Notes under the pieces: model-generated | Told to the model about the DNA's origin: nothing | The model's input: the letters and a program-made list of their open reading frames with translations, nothing else | Databases searched by the model: none | Source: JBMNCQ01 sp049366715 | GTDB taxonomy: Bacteria; Bacillota; Peptococcia; Peptococcales; BICA1-8 | NCBI GenBank assembly: GCA_049366715.1 | Contig: JBMNCQ010000055.1 | Coordinates: 62,001-126,000 of the forward strand | Direction of reading: 5' to 3' | DNA length: 64,000 nucleotides | Shown: positions 17,741 to 27,138 of the stretch, one piece after another | Layout of the letters: the number at the start of each line of letters is the position of its first letter | Numbering within the stretch: position 1 is the first letter of the stretch | Program-made: the position numbers and the translations under genes

Positions 17741-18223
17741 ATGAGTAAAAAAGTAGTCGGCGTTTTCACCTCCAGAAGTCAAGCTGATGAAGCAGCCAAT
17801 AAACTAAGGCAATCAGGCTTCAATGAAGAAATCTCAGTTGTTTCTAAAGGACAGGAAAACAGGGAAAATAATTCCGGCATGACGAATATGGGCACAGGAG
17901 ATTCCGTCGTGAACGGAGCAGGCTCCGGCGCTACCTTAGGCGCACTAGGCGGGCTGGCTTTAAGTGCGGGAGCTTTGGCGGTACCGGGATTTGGACCTTT
18001 GCTTGCCGCAGGACCTTTGGCAGCAGCTCTTTCCGGTGCGGCGGCCGGCGGTTTAGGCGGAGCTCTCGTTGATATGGGGATCCCTGAAGAAGATAGTAAA
18101 AACTATGAAAATGATGTCAAACAGGGAAAATCCCTCGTCACCGTAGAATGCACCGATGATACTGCCGAAAAAGCTCAAAAAATATTAGCCGGTAGTCAGG
18201 CGGCTAACGTAAGAGTTCACTAA
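17741..18223 (+). CDS. General-stress-17M-like glycine-rich protein
   Basis: 160 residues. The N-terminal VVGVFTSRSQADEAANKLRQ resembles the YflT/GsiB-type general stress domain. The middle (about 65-115) is Gly/Ala-rich and hydrophobic (GATLGALGGLALSAGA), suggesting membrane association, and the tail is acidic. Homologs are often annotated as low-temperature-induced or general stress proteins; the biochemical role is unknown. ATG at 17741 follows AGGAGG by 6 bases. Confidence 0.7.
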   Translation: MSKKVVGVFTSRSQADEAANKLRQSGFNEEISVVSKGQENRENNSGMTNMGTGDSVVNGAGSGATLGALGGLALSAGALAVPGFGPLLAAGPLAAALSGAAAGGLGGALVDMGIPEEDSKNYENDVKQGKSLVTVECTDDTAEKAQKILAGSQAANVRVH

Positions 18224-18244
18224 AGCAAGCAAACCTGCTTAATG

Positions 18245-18293
18245 AAGTGCACTTCAAATAGAATCAATCTGCTATTTGGAGGTGCACTTTTTT
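18245..18293 (+). terminator. Strong terminator
   Basis: AAGTGCACTTC...AAATAG pairs with CTATTTGGAGGTGCACTT, a stem of about 17 bp, followed by TTTTTT. 18294-18489 shows no further feature. Confidence 0.8.
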
Positions 18294-18489
18294 ATGGCAC
18301 CGGATCTAAGCTTAATCATTTTTAAATTAATCCGCCCTCTTCTATACAGACTGCCGGAGCCCGGTCCTTTCCTAAGTATCGTTCCGTATTAACTAAGTGA
18401 ATAACCTTTAAGTAAATATTATGATACTTAATATAAATAAATCAATTCCTACAGCATTAATTGCCGACGGACCATTAACAAAACGTCAG

Positions 18490-19695
18490 CTAAAAACAAA
18501 CCATGAAGATATATGTCAATACACCGGATAAAAACATCACCGGGATCGTAATCACATATTCCTTATACAGCTCCTTAAGGGATACCCCGAAGTATTCTAT
18601 CGTTAAGGCCTGACACATATGAATAGGCGATATCATATAGGCTGTGTAAGCAGAAATATAGATGAGCATGGCGGCGGCAATAGAATGTTCGGCAGGGACA
18701 AGGGGTAATACCAGGGGATACATCATGCTGACGGTTAACGATACATTGGCCGCCACATAGGCCAGGATTAAGGTCATAATCACAAAGACCACCTCTAAAG
18801 GTATCCCGAGCTTAATTGTTTGCTCAATAAGCTGCCCTAATTCCGGAATATTCTTAATTATGTTTTTAAATACCATTACCCCTGCGGCAGCATAGATTAC
18901 GGGAGGATTAATGCCTTTGGCCAGCACGTCCTTTAAATTAACATTTTCCGTTTTTAAATAATAAGTTAATAAACAGCTTACGACCAAAGCTAAATAAAAG
19001 GGCATAAAAAACACCAGAATTATACTGATTAAAACAGGTGACGTATAACGGAAAGCATTGAAATAAATGACAGCTTTTCTTTCCCCAGAAATCATACCGG
19101 TCCGGACATCTTTGACAGGGGCCAGATATACCAGATATGCGGTAATAAAGCAGATCACTGCTATCGGGATTTGAGCCAGGATTAACCTGCTGATGGGGAT
19201 TTCGGCAATGAAAGAAGCATTGATTAAATGGACTGCGATCGGAAGCACAAAATACCAAACATGTCTGATGTAAATATTTATCGCCGCTTTTCTGGTCTGC
19301 GAAAGTCCTACACGGTCACCTAAGTTGTTTAAAATCGGAGCAGCAACAATTGCACTGCCTGTGGCACTGAAAGTTGATAATAATGAAGGGATAACAAAAA
19401 TTAAAGTTTTCGTATTGTGGAAAAGCTGTTCTAAAGACTCCACCATTTTATCCAAAACACCATAAGATCTCATCATATTGCTCAATACCGTAATCATGAT
19501 CACCGCTAAAACCAGCTCGATCGTATCTTTATCTACTAAACCCTCAATAATAATGGCAATAATCCGGGGTATTTTTAATCCGACCAGCATGCTCAAAAGA
19601 ATACCGCCTGTAACTACCGCTATGCCGATAGGTATTTTTCTATTAACCATAAAAATAATGGTGGCAAAAGAAATGATTAATGACAATATTAACAT
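18490..19695 (-). CDS. DUF401-family integral membrane permease
   Basis: 401 residues, ten or more helices. STFSATGSAIVAAPIL (about 110-125), RHVWYFVLPIAVHLI and YTAYMISPIHMCQ are typical of the DUF401 (PF04165) branch of the ion-transporter superfamily. A carboxylate or metabolite carrier by distant similarity; substrate unknown. ATG at 19695 with GAGGTGAAAC upstream. The 217 bases upstream to the CopZ-like gene show no gene. Confidence 0.8.
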   Translation of the reverse strand: MLILSLIISFATIIFMVNRKIPIGIAVVTGGILLSMLVGLKIPRIIAIIIEGLVDKDTIELVLAVIMITVLSNMMRSYGVLDKMVESLEQLFHNTKTLIFVIPSLLSTFSATGSAIVAAPILNNLGDRVGLSQTRKAAINIYIRHVWYFVLPIAVHLINASFIAEIPISRLILAQIPIAVICFITAYLVYLAPVKDVRTGMISGERKAVIYFNAFRYTSPVLISIILVFFMPFYLALVVSCLLTYYLKTENVNLKDVLAKGINPPVIYAAAGVMVFKNIIKNIPELGQLIEQTIKLGIPLEVVFVIMTLILAYVAANVSLTVSMMYPLVLPLVPAEHSIAAAMLIYISAYTAYMISPIHMCQALTIEYFGVSLKELYKEYVITIPVMFLSGVLTYIFMVCF

Positions 19696-19912
19696 GTTTC
19701 ACCTCATCAAAATGCAAAGTAAACTCTGCACCACAGCAGTAACACCTGTCTTAAACATACGGAAGGGCCAAACCATACGTAAGCCGGTTCGGGATATTTC
19801 TTTCACTCCGAAGCCGGACGGCATGAAGAAAAAGAAATTCCCTGAACTTTTTACGCTGAGAATTTGACCCCTTTGCATAATGCAGTTAGTGATTATTTTT
19901 CACCGGTAATAC

Positions 19913-20149
19913 TTAATGAACAGTGTAGCCTTCTTCTGTGATCGCTTCTTTAACTGCATCTAATGTCACCAGAGCAGGATTATAGACAACCACTACTTCT
20001 TTCGCTTCGAGTTTTGCTTCTACTTTATCTACACCGTTAAGTGCACCCACTGCTTTCTCTACAGCATTTTTACAATGACCACAGGACATCCCGTCTACTT
20101 TTAAAACATCGGTATGGACATGAGAAGAACCGCCACAGCAATCACACAT
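19913..20149 (-). CDS. copZ: CopZ-like heavy-metal-binding chaperone
   Basis: 78 residues, one HMA domain. VDGMSCGHCKNAVEKAV (about 18-34) carries the CxxC copper site. The N-terminus adds a second Cys pair (MCDCCGG) and a HVH, an unusual extension. Ferries Cu(I) to a P1B ATPase by family knowledge; such an ATPase is at 45155, far from this gene. AAGGAGGTTTTTAT precedes the ATG. No TACCCC-type CsoR operator is visible upstream. Confidence 0.9.
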   Translation of the reverse strand: MCDCCGGSSHVHTDVLKVDGMSCGHCKNAVEKAVGALNGVDKVEAKLEAKEVVVVYNPALVTLDAVKEAITEEGYTVH

Positions 20150-20335
20150 AATAAAAACCTCCTTAAAATTTTAATGTAGGTCTTTTTTCCTTCGCTGTCG
20201 GAAAACTTAATTACCATATTTATATAATTATAAAACTCCTCAAACAATAGGTCAACGCGGATTCTTTAATAAATATGTTCCATAAAAACATCAAATAGTA
20301 TATGATATTTAAAAGGCACAATTGGAGTGAGGTAA

Positions 20336-21040
20336 ATGTTAGTAATTGCCCATCGGGGAGCAGGTGCATATTCACCCCACAACTCCCGGCAGGCTTTCGC
20401 TCAGGCGATTGCCCTGGGAGCAGAAATGATTGAAACGGATATCAGAGTTACTTCGGATAATGTTCCCGTCATCCATCATGACCCCAATATCTACGAAACG
20501 CCCATCGACCACTTGACCTGGCCGGAAATAAAAAATTATTCCCTGGCTAACGGCGAGTTTCTGCCTTCACTGGCCGAGATTCTGCAGCTCTTTGGCTCCA
20601 GGATCCCTTTTAACTTTGAAATAAAACCACTCCCTTTGGATAAACTGGAACCAATTGCCGCCGTTATTAAGAATTACGATCTTTATGATCCCATTATATC
20701 ATCATTTTCTCAGGAGATCGTCAGGAATCTGCCCAATTTACTAAATCTTCAAACAGCCCTGCTCATTGACAAAAGTTTCCCTGTTAAAACTTTGACCGCT
20801 GCATTAGCCGATTTGCAGACATCTATCGCCAATATTTATTATCCGTTACTAAATCCATGCTTAGTTAGGGAATTGCATGGTAATAATTATAAAGTGATCG
20901 TCTGGACAGACTTCTTATCCGAAATCTGGAATCCCTTTAAATTATATGCCGGAGCCTATCATTTAAACTGTCACGGATTCATTACCGGTAAGCCGGATTT
21001 GTTGGTACGGTATTTAAAGTTTGCCGGGGACAAGTTTTAG
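20336..21040 (+). CDS. Glycerophosphodiester phosphodiesterase family protein
   Basis: 234 residues. IAHRGAGAYSPHNS (4-17), EMIETDIRVTSDNVPVIHHD (30-49) and FNFEIKPL (about 96-103) supply the metal and catalytic His/Glu/Asp residues of the GDPD TIM barrel. No signal peptide, so cytoplasmic. Hydrolyses glycerophosphodiesters to glycerol-3-phosphate and an alcohol. It is 36 bases before the cardiolipin synthase gene, a lipid-turnover pair. Confidence 0.9.
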   Translation: MLVIAHRGAGAYSPHNSRQAFAQAIALGAEMIETDIRVTSDNVPVIHHDPNIYETPIDHLTWPEIKNYSLANGEFLPSLAEILQLFGSRIPFNFEIKPLPLDKLEPIAAVIKNYDLYDPIISSFSQEIVRNLPNLLNLQTALLIDKSFPVKTLTAALADLQTSIANIYYPLLNPCLVRELHGNNYKVIVWTDFLSEIWNPFKLYAGAYHLNCHGFITGKPDLLVRYLKFAGDKF

Positions 21041-21076
21041 GGTATATTATTTACGACTACAAAGGAGGTCGTAAAA

Positions 21077-22555
21077 TTGGGTATTTTTCATCTTAATAAT
21101 ATAATACCATTCAGCCCCGCCATGGAATTCGTTACGACTATCTTTTCTTTAACTATAGTTTTTATCGGTATTGTAATATTTTTTGAGAATGATGATCCGA
21201 CCAAAACTTTAGCCTGGCTTTTGATTCTTATTTTTCTGCCCATAATCGGTTTTCTATTATATGGCTTTTTCGGCCGGAAGTTCAGAAAAATAAAACGCTT
21301 CAAAAGGAAAAGCCTGGTGAACTTAGCCGAACTCGCTAAAATAACCCGGGATGAATCTAAACTGATCGTTAGCGGGCAAAAATATATCAATAATTATATC
21401 CCTCATAAAAAAAAGCTCATCAACTTAATCACAAACTCGGCCAGTGCTCCCTTTACGCTCAATAACAAAACACGGGTTTTTAATAACGGCCCCCAGACTT
21501 TTCAAAGTTTTTTCTCAGCTATTGAAAAAGCCCGCCATCATATTCATCTTGAGTTTTATATTTTCCGGGATGATAAGATCGGTTCACAATTAAAGGATCT
21601 TTTAATCCAAAAAGCCCGGGCAGGTATAAAAATCCGCTTAATATATGATGGATACGGAAGCCTGAAGCTTGCCAAAAATTTTCTCGCTGAACTTGAACAA
21701 AACGGTATTCAAACCGTCTGCTTTTCACCGGTAATCCTGCCGATTATTAACAATAGGATCAACTACCGTAATCACCGGAAAATTTTAATCGTTGACGGCA
21801 AAATCGGTTTTGTCGGCGGCATAAACATAGGGGATGAGTATCTGGGGAAAAGTAAAGATTTTACCGACTGGCGGGACACTCATCTGCGTATTGACGGTGA
21901 TGCCGTTAAGTTTCTCCAGCATATTTTCATTCAGGACTGGTTTTTTACGACTAAAGAAAAAATCACTGAGGATCTTTACTATCCCTGCTGTCCGGAAAAT
22001 ATCGGTGAAGAGCTCATCCAAATTGCCGCCAGCGGACCTGATTCACCTTGGGAACCAATCATGCAGATGTATTTTTCTATGATTGCTACGGCGGAAAATT
22101 CTATTTATCTTACCACACCCTATTTTATACCCAATGAAAGCATCTTCATGGCGATCAAAAACGCGGCATTAAGCGGATTAGACGTAAGAATTATCATTCC
22201 CGGCAAACCTGACAGCAGGTTTGTCCTGTGGGCATCCATGTCTTATTTAAAAGAACTTTTAGAAGCAGGTGTACGGGTTTATCAATATCAAAAAGGATTT
22301 ATTCATTCCAAAACCTTAGTAGTAGACGGCCTTGTCTCTTCCATAGGAACAGCCAATATGGATTTGCGAAGCTTTAAACTCAATTTTGAAGTGAATGCCT
22401 TTGTTTATAATAGCAATGTAGCCCGGCTTTTAGAGGAAGATTTTTTTACAGATTTACAAAACAGCAAAGAAATAAGCTATTTTGATTACCAAAAAAGATC
22501 CCTGGCTTTACGGTTTATGGAATCAACCGCCCGGTTGTTTTCCCCCCTTTTATAG
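21077..22555 (+). CDS. cls: Cardiolipin synthase
   Basis: 492 residues. Two N-terminal membrane helices (about 15-65) are followed by two phospholipase-D active sites: HRKILIVDGKIGFVGG (about 232-247) and HSKTLVVDGLVSSIGTANMD (about 411-430). Joins two phosphatidylglycerol molecules into cardiolipin at the membrane. TTG start at 21077 with GGAGG 8 bases upstream. Normal length for bacterial Cls. Confidence 0.95.
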   Translation: MGIFHLNNIIPFSPAMEFVTTIFSLTIVFIGIVIFFENDDPTKTLAWLLILIFLPIIGFLLYGFFGRKFRKIKRFKRKSLVNLAELAKITRDESKLIVSGQKYINNYIPHKKKLINLITNSASAPFTLNNKTRVFNNGPQTFQSFFSAIEKARHHIHLEFYIFRDDKIGSQLKDLLIQKARAGIKIRLIYDGYGSLKLAKNFLAELEQNGIQTVCFSPVILPIINNRINYRNHRKILIVDGKIGFVGGINIGDEYLGKSKDFTDWRDTHLRIDGDAVKFLQHIFIQDWFFTTKEKITEDLYYPCCPENIGEELIQIAASGPDSPWEPIMQMYFSMIATAENSIYLTTPYFIPNESIFMAIKNAALSGLDVRIIIPGKPDSRFVLWASMSYLKELLEAGVRVYQYQKGFIHSKTLVVDGLVSSIGTANMDLRSFKLNFEVNAFVYNSNVARLLEEDFFTDLQNSKEISYFDYQKRSLALRFMESTARLFSPLL

Positions 22556-22752
22556 CTTATCATCCCGGAAACAGGCAGGTGCTCAACACTGCCCGTCCTG
22601 GAGGTAAAGATTTCTCAATTTATATTGTAAGATTACTGTTATCTTAGTGCTCTAAAAAAAGGAATTTGAAATAATGTATAGAAATAATGTATAGAAATTG
22701 TATCTATATTTAACATTAAATTCAGAGCTTCGCAAACGGAGGTGTGACTTAA

Positions 22753-22908
22753 ATGGGTATTAATGTTCTGGGCTGGCTGTCCCTGATTATTCTGGGCGGG
22801 GTTATTTTCTATCAGATGTTCGGTTTGGATAATTCTTTTGATGCAATGTTAGCGGAGAATGTTGATTTTAATATGAAAAAATCTGAAAATGACCAAAGTC
22901 ATCATTAA
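22753..22908 (+). CDS. 51-residue single-span membrane protein
   Basis: Too short for routine calling. ATG at 22753 with GGAGGTG upstream and a clean terminator five bases after the stop. WLSLIILGGVIFYQMFG is one hydrophobic helix, followed by an acidic tail ending NDQSHH. No family recognised. Confidence 0.6.
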   Translation: MGINVLGWLSLIILGGVIFYQMFGLDNSFDAMLAENVDFNMKKSENDQSHH

Positions 22909-22912
22909 AAAA

Positions 22913-22937
22913 CGGCTGTCTAAAGCCGCTTTTTTTT
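22913..22937 (+). terminator. Terminator of the 51-residue protein gene
   Basis: CGGCT and AGCCG with a 6-base loop, followed by nine T residues. Confidence 0.75.
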
Positions 22938-23040
22938 ACCCTTTAACAGGAACCTTAAAAGGCATGTTTCTTTTAGTCCGAGCAAGGTATTCCTTATCTC
23001 AGTATCACTCCCCGGCTCAGGTGTCCTTCTTTCCTTAATT

Positions 23041-23646
23041 CTACAGCATTCTGGCCAGCGGTCCCTTTTCATTAATAATATCGGTCAGTTCATAAACGGA
23101 AATGGGGAAATAAGGAAAACCATAAGCATAGGGGGTAATTTCATATAACTGAAAATAAATCACCAGTGATTTATCCGCAATATAAAAGTCTTGATTGGGC
23201 CTGATCCGGGTAAATTCCCCCAGCAGCATGATGTCCCTCGCTGCAATCTGGGCTTTAATGATATTGGATAAAACCTCTACATAGTTGCTTCCCGGCTTGA
23301 ATAAATCTGCTAATTTATAGAACCTGCCGGTGCTGATATCGGCAGTCAGAGATTTTATGATTGTCATCCCGTGAGCGCCGCCGGCAAAAGTATAATTAAT
23401 AACCGAGAGACTTAAGATATCTCTTTGGTTATTTTTAATTTCAAAACCCCCGGTAACATTGGCCAGGGGATTTTGGAAATAACCCTGTTCCCATAAAAGT
23501 TTCTGGACCGTATTATAAATTGTATAATTAATCATTCCTTCTGCGGAGGGATTGGGTCCGCCGGCGATTACCGGATAAAAAACATCCAGTCTGGGCCCGC
23601 AGAGCCTTTTCGGATAAGTCTGCACAGGAAGCTTAATGATATTCAC
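23041..23646 (-). CDS. DUF4163/DUF3298 (RsiV-like fold) protein
   Basis: About 201 residues. The N-terminal half (YPVIAGGPNPSAEGMINYTI) and the central INYTFAGGAHGMT match the paired DUF4163/DUF3298 fold, also seen in the extracellular part of anti-sigma factor RsiV. No membrane helix or signal peptide is present. GTG at 23646 has GAGGAG 10 bases upstream; GTG at 23655 abuts that site. Function not established. Confidence 0.75.
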   Translation of the reverse strand: MNIIKLPVQTYPKRLCGPRLDVFYPVIAGGPNPSAEGMINYTIYNTVQKLLWEQGYFQNPLANVTGGFEIKNNQRDILSLSVINYTFAGGAHGMTIIKSLTADISTGRFYKLADLFKPGSNYVEVLSNIIKAQIAARDIMLLGEFTRIRPNQDFYIADKSLVIYFQLYEITPYAYGFPYFPISVYELTDIINEKGPLARML

Positions 23647-23691
23647 ACTAATCACGCTCCTCTTTTTTATATTCTATTCGGAGCAAAAGAA

Positions 23692-23711
23692 AATCGTCCC
23701 TAAGGACGATT
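23692..23711 (-). terminator. Terminator at the end of the broken DUF1287 gene
   Basis: AATCGTCC and GGACGATT flank a 4-base loop. The minus-strand tail is TTCTTTT. It includes the old stop codon at 23700-23702. Confidence 0.7.
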
Positions 23712-23815
23712 AGCATTTAGATTAAAATTAGGAAATCGAAAATGCCCCGGCAACGGTGAACTCCAGGCCAGCAGACAATCTTCTTCCCGGGGGGTTGGGC
23801 CGGCATTATGAATAC
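23700..23815 (-). pseudogene. C-terminal remnant of a DUF1287-family gene
   Basis: The minus strand reads IHNAGPTPREEDCLLAW and then GHFRFPNF before a stop. This matches the end of the intact protein at 24159-24863 (IHNSGPTPREEDYILDW and GHFRFPKY). No start or catalytic region remains. Together with the N-terminal half at 24999-25301 it is the other end of one gene split by about 1.2 kb of foreign-looking sequence. Confidence 0.8.
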
Positions 23816-23918
23816 TAAAGAAGTTAAAGAAATTAAATATATTATTAATAAAGGAATTTTTGAAGATGTTAAAAAATCAGAAAAACGCATAGAAGCATTA
23901 GAACAAAAAGCAGTTTAG
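23808..23918 (+). CDS. Doubtful 36-residue open frame
   Basis: ATG at 23808 lies inside the DUF1287 remnant and lacks a good ribosome site. The product is charged and helix-prone (KSEKRIEALEQKAV), like the tail of a longer coiled-coil protein. It ends in a bidirectional terminator. Probably the 3' end of a gene that arrived with the inserted segment. Confidence 0.3.
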   Translation: MNTKEVKEIKYIINKGIFEDVKKSEKRIEALEQKAV

Positions 23919-23930
23919 TTACTGCTTTAT
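23907..23930. terminator. Bidirectional terminator
   Basis: AAAGCAGT and ACTGCTTT with a 6-base loop, T-rich on both strands, between two converging reading frames. Confidence 0.65.
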
Positions 23931-24146
23931 TTTTACTGTAGTGGCTTTAAGTTTATTAGTTTCTTCTAATTCTTGAGCTAAATCTTTTTGTGTTTTCCCA
24001 TTAAGATTATCTTTATGGGACTGACCAGCACTCCCTATTAAGGCACTAAAAAGTGCTATTTTTAAAGGCACTGTTCCTTTTTGTGTCTCTGGTGGAAAAC
24101 CTTTTTCGCTATATAAAGACCTGTTCTCTAATTTAAGAATAGGTTT
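23919..24146 (-). pseudogene. Open frame without start (gene fragment)
   Basis: About 75 codons stay open on the minus strand (for example GTVPLKIALFSALIGSAGQS, ending KATTVKIKQ). No plausible start exists between the upstream TGA and residue 30. Composition is AT-rich like the neighbouring inserted DUF1287 gene. Not recognised. Confidence 0.3.
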
Positions 24147-24158
24147 GATTTTTCATAT

Positions 24159-24863
24159 TTAATATTTTGGGAACCTAAAATGCCCCACCATTGGTGAAGG
24201 CCAATCTAATATATAATCCTCCTCTCTCGGTGTCGGCCCTGAGTTATGAATAATATAAGGTACTCCATCGCTTCTTCTCTTATCCGATACTATTGCAATA
24301 TGCCATAGTGGACTTCCAAATATAACTATATCTCCACCTTGCCACTCTGATAAATTTTCAATATCATTTGGTTTTATTACAGTTACAAGATTAGTAGCAT
24401 ATTTCTTAAAGAATACTAAAAGATTAGGTACTCTCCTAAAATCAATATTAGGCTCAGCTTTACCCTCAACTCTTGGGTAATCATTTATATTATTTTTTAT
24501 ATCTTTATCCACTAATTCCTTCAGATTATAACCTGCATCTCGGAATGACCTCCAAACAAGGTCTGTACAAACACCCTCGTCATCAGGAGGATATCCACCA
24601 GCATAATAGGCACTATGATAATTGGGTTGGCGTTCCACTTCTGCCCTGGCTCCTCCAATAATATCCTTTAAATCATCAAGTGTATCGTTATCTTTATCAA
24701 CTGGACACTCTACCGAAGGAACAATTAATGTATTTTTGGTTATAGGGATATTTACTTTTGGGTTAAGATTAAAAGGAATATCTATATTTTGTTGACTATT
24801 TATATAAACAATAGATATTACTATTAAAACAACTAATAAACCCAAACTAATTACTTTTTTCAT
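24159..24863 (-). CDS. DUF1287-family exported protein (intact copy)
   Basis: 234 residues. An N-terminal signal-anchor helix (about 4-22), then YYAGGYPPDDEGVCTDLVWR (about 86-105) with a conserved Cys-Thr-Asp, WQGGDIVIFG (about 174-183), and HIAIVSD (188-194). These are the motifs of the DUF1287 NlpC/P60-like fold, a presumed cell-wall amidase or peptidase. The DNA is visibly more AT-rich than its neighbours. It lies inside the split DUF1287 gene. Confidence 0.85.
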   Translation of the reverse strand: MKKVISLGLLVVLIVISIVYINSQQNIDIPFNLNPKVNIPITKNTLIVPSVECPVDKDNDTLDDLKDIIGGARAEVERQPNYHSAYYAGGYPPDDEGVCTDLVWRSFRDAGYNLKELVDKDIKNNINDYPRVEGKAEPNIDFRRVPNLLVFFKKYATNLVTVIKPNDIENLSEWQGGDIVIFGSPLWHIAIVSDKRRSDGVPYIIHNSGPTPREEDYILDWPSPMVGHFRFPKY

Positions 24864-24998
24864 CAGTTCACACTCTTTTCCGAACTAATAAGCTCGTCCA
24901 TCATAATCTTATCTAAATATTTACTTTAATATTACTATAGTTGTCTTTTTGATTCGAGAATTTGGAGAATATATGACTTAAATTCGCATTTATATATC

Positions 24999-25301
24999 CT
25001 ACATAAGCCAGATCACGTCAGTACGGACGCCCTCATTATCCGGGGGATACCCTCCTTGATAATAGGCACTTTTATAATAGGGCCGGGCTTCAACCTCCAA
25101 CCTGGCACCCTCAATAATATCGGCTAAATCTAAAATTCCGTCTTCATCTTTATCACTGGCTAATTCCAGCGTTTCAATTCGAACAGCCGGAATATCCGTA
25201 TCAGCTAGCTGTTTCGTTATCACTCCTGTTGTCCGGTCTAGATACCAAAAGCACAGCAGCATGAAAAACAGTCCCCCAAAAACAACGGCAGTTTTCTTCA
25301 T
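24999..25301 (-). pseudogene. N-terminal half of a DUF1287-family gene
   Basis: 100 codons: signal-anchor helix, then ILDLADIIEGARLEVEARP and GGYPPDNEGVRTDVIW, homologous to residues 1-103 of the intact copy, then an abrupt stop two codons later. Note R in place of the conserved Cys (GVRTD against GVCTD), a sign of decay before or after breakage. It begins 21 bases after the DUF4179 stop, so it was the third gene of the sigma-factor operon. Confidence 0.8.
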
Positions 25302-25321
25302 AATCACACCCCGGTAAAACA

Positions 25322-26614
25322 TTACCCGTTAATGGGAATATTAATTATTTCCTGATACTCTTTAGTATAACTGATTCTTTCAATCAGCAGCTCATATTTT
25401 TCTCCCCGGCCGCTGAATTCCAAAGTCCTTTCATAAGTAATCCGTCCGTCCGGCTGTTTTTCATTTTTACCGGCAATGGTTTTCTCCACGGAAACTTTCC
25501 GGCCGTCTATCACCAGGTACACTTTTTCCAGTAAAACATCATCCTCCGTTACGACAGTTAAATAGCTGCTGTCATCTTTGCCCGAGAGCTTCTTTAAGAA
25601 GATATCGTTGCCTGCCGCTTGCAGCATATAATTTTCCGTATGATAATCTATGCTTGCCGCTTCCTGTACATCCTGGGAATAAGGCAAGTGATTTAAACGG
25701 ATTTGGAGACTCTTAATGTCTTCGGGCAGGGGGCCGAAACGTCCTTGGAAAGAGTGGCCCAACGGGGTACCCCTCATCCCGCCGCCCATTCCGGTGATTT
25801 CTTGGCCATTGGCCAGGAGGTCATAATCAAGGCCTATCCGCAAATTACGGCTGCTCTTCAGATTTTCTCTGGTTTCCGCCGGCATTACTATTGTGCCTTC
25901 CACTACCGTCATCGTAGGTGAAGCCGTAATGGCTGCAAAATTCACCCTCTGCCCGTCAAGATTTAGCGTTTTATTAATTTTTTGTTTAATGGTAGACCCC
26001 ATAGCTTTACTTCGATCTAATTTAAAACTTATGGAATCCTGCCCTATAAACTTGCCCTTAACAGACAGGGAAAACTGAAAAGTCAGGGTGCGTTCATAAA
26101 AAGCCGGGGGGTCGAAATTCTGCACCCACTTTATTTCTTTTTCTGCCTCATTGTAAACCCCCTGCCCGCTTGTCGGATGATATGTTTGGAAAAGTCCTTT
26201 CATCTCCCGGGATAACAAATTTAAATCATCAACATTTCCGTTTTCAGCTTTAAGGCTGAAAAAAGCAATAAGCCGGTTATCATCAAACATGATCCCCTGC
26301 AAAGTAACAATAGTACCATTAGAAAAAGCAACACTTTGATCTATTTCCTGCCCTTTACCCAATTGGTTTAAATCTTTAAGGGTCCCGCTCATTACCTCAT
26401 CATAGCCCATTAGCTTTTTGCCATAGTAAGCTATGGCATCATAATGATAAGTAAACAGCACGAAAAAAATAACCGCCGCTGCTATTACTCCTCTTTTGGT
26501 ACGGGGTTTGGCTTTAGTGAGACCCTTTCTTAGCCTGCTCTCCAGCCCATCGGGAGCAGGTAAGCCGGCTAAAAAATCCTTTTCCCGGTTTAGCAAATCC
26601 TCCAATTTCTCCAT
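25322..26614 (-). CDS. DUF4179-domain anti-sigma factor
   Basis: 430 residues. A short cytoplasmic N-terminus (about 1-40) precedes one membrane helix at 44-57 (VIAAAVIFFVLFTY). The large extracytoplasmic part has the DUF4179/DUF5643 beta-rich arrangement. It overlaps the sigma-factor stop by one base (TGATG), the usual coupling of an ECF sigma factor and its membrane anti-sigma factor. Inferred to hold the sigma factor at the membrane until an envelope signal. Confidence 0.85.
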   Translation of the reverse strand: MEKLEDLLNREKDFLAGLPAPDGLESRLRKGLTKAKPRTKRGVIAAAVIFFVLFTYHYDAIAYYGKKLMGYDEVMSGTLKDLNQLGKGQEIDQSVAFSNGTIVTLQGIMFDDNRLIAFFSLKAENGNVDDLNLLSREMKGLFQTYHPTSGQGVYNEAEKEIKWVQNFDPPAFYERTLTFQFSLSVKGKFIGQDSISFKLDRSKAMGSTIKQKINKTLNLDGQRVNFAAITASPTMTVVEGTIVMPAETRENLKSSRNLRIGLDYDLLANGQEITGMGGGMRGTPLGHSFQGRFGPLPEDIKSLQIRLNHLPYSQDVQEAASIDYHTENYMLQAAGNDIFLKKLSGKDDSSYLTVVTEDDVLLEKVYLVIDGRKVSVEKTIAGKNEKQPDGRITYERTLEFSGRGEKYELLIERISYTKEYQEIINIPING

Positions 26615-27138
26615 CAGAAGTATTCACCTCCCAAACTTTCTCTTAATTTTGCCAGGCCGGTATGAATTCTGGATTTAACGGTTCCTAAAGGTACCTTCAT
26701 GATCTCGGCAATGGTTTGGTAATCATAATCTAACAAAAACCTCAGTATTATTGCTTCCTGCTGGCTTTTATTCAAGGAAGCCAGCTGTTTTGCCAAATCT
26801 GAGCGATGTACTTTATGCTCATAATTCTCATCGTAGGTCTCCTCCCGGACTGTATCCCAGGGCACATAATTTTTTCGTCTTTTCAGCATTTTTTTGCAGA
26901 TATTCACTAAAATCGTTTTGCTCCAATTATAAAAGGATTCCGGTTTTTTAAGTTTCCGGATATTCTCATATAAGATTACAATCATATCTTCCAGAGCATC
27001 TAAGGCATCCTCTTGATTCCGAACATACACATAAGCCAGCCTGTAATACTCATTCTTGTTATCCATAACAAGCCTGACCAGAGCATCTTTATCCCCGGCT
27101 TGGGCATTCGCAACTAACTCCACAAGATTATTTTCCAA
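26614..27138 (-). CDS. ECF-type RNA polymerase sigma factor
   Basis: 174 residues with region 2 (YRLAYVYVRNQEDALDALED, about 32-51) and region 4 (LNKSQQEAIILRF then VPLGTVKSRIHTGLAKLR, about 118-165). Directs transcription of a small envelope-stress regulon by family knowledge. TTG/ATG start region preceded by GAGGAGG. First gene of the operon with its anti-sigma factor. Confidence 0.92.
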   Translation of the reverse strand: MENNLVELVANAQAGDKDALVRLVMDNKNEYYRLAYVYVRNQEDALDALEDMIVILYENIRKLKKPESFYNWSKTILVNICKKMLKRRKNYVPWDTVREETYDENYEHKVHRSDLAKQLASLNKSQQEAIILRFLLDYDYQTIAEIMKVPLGTVKSRIHTGLAKLRESLGGEYF

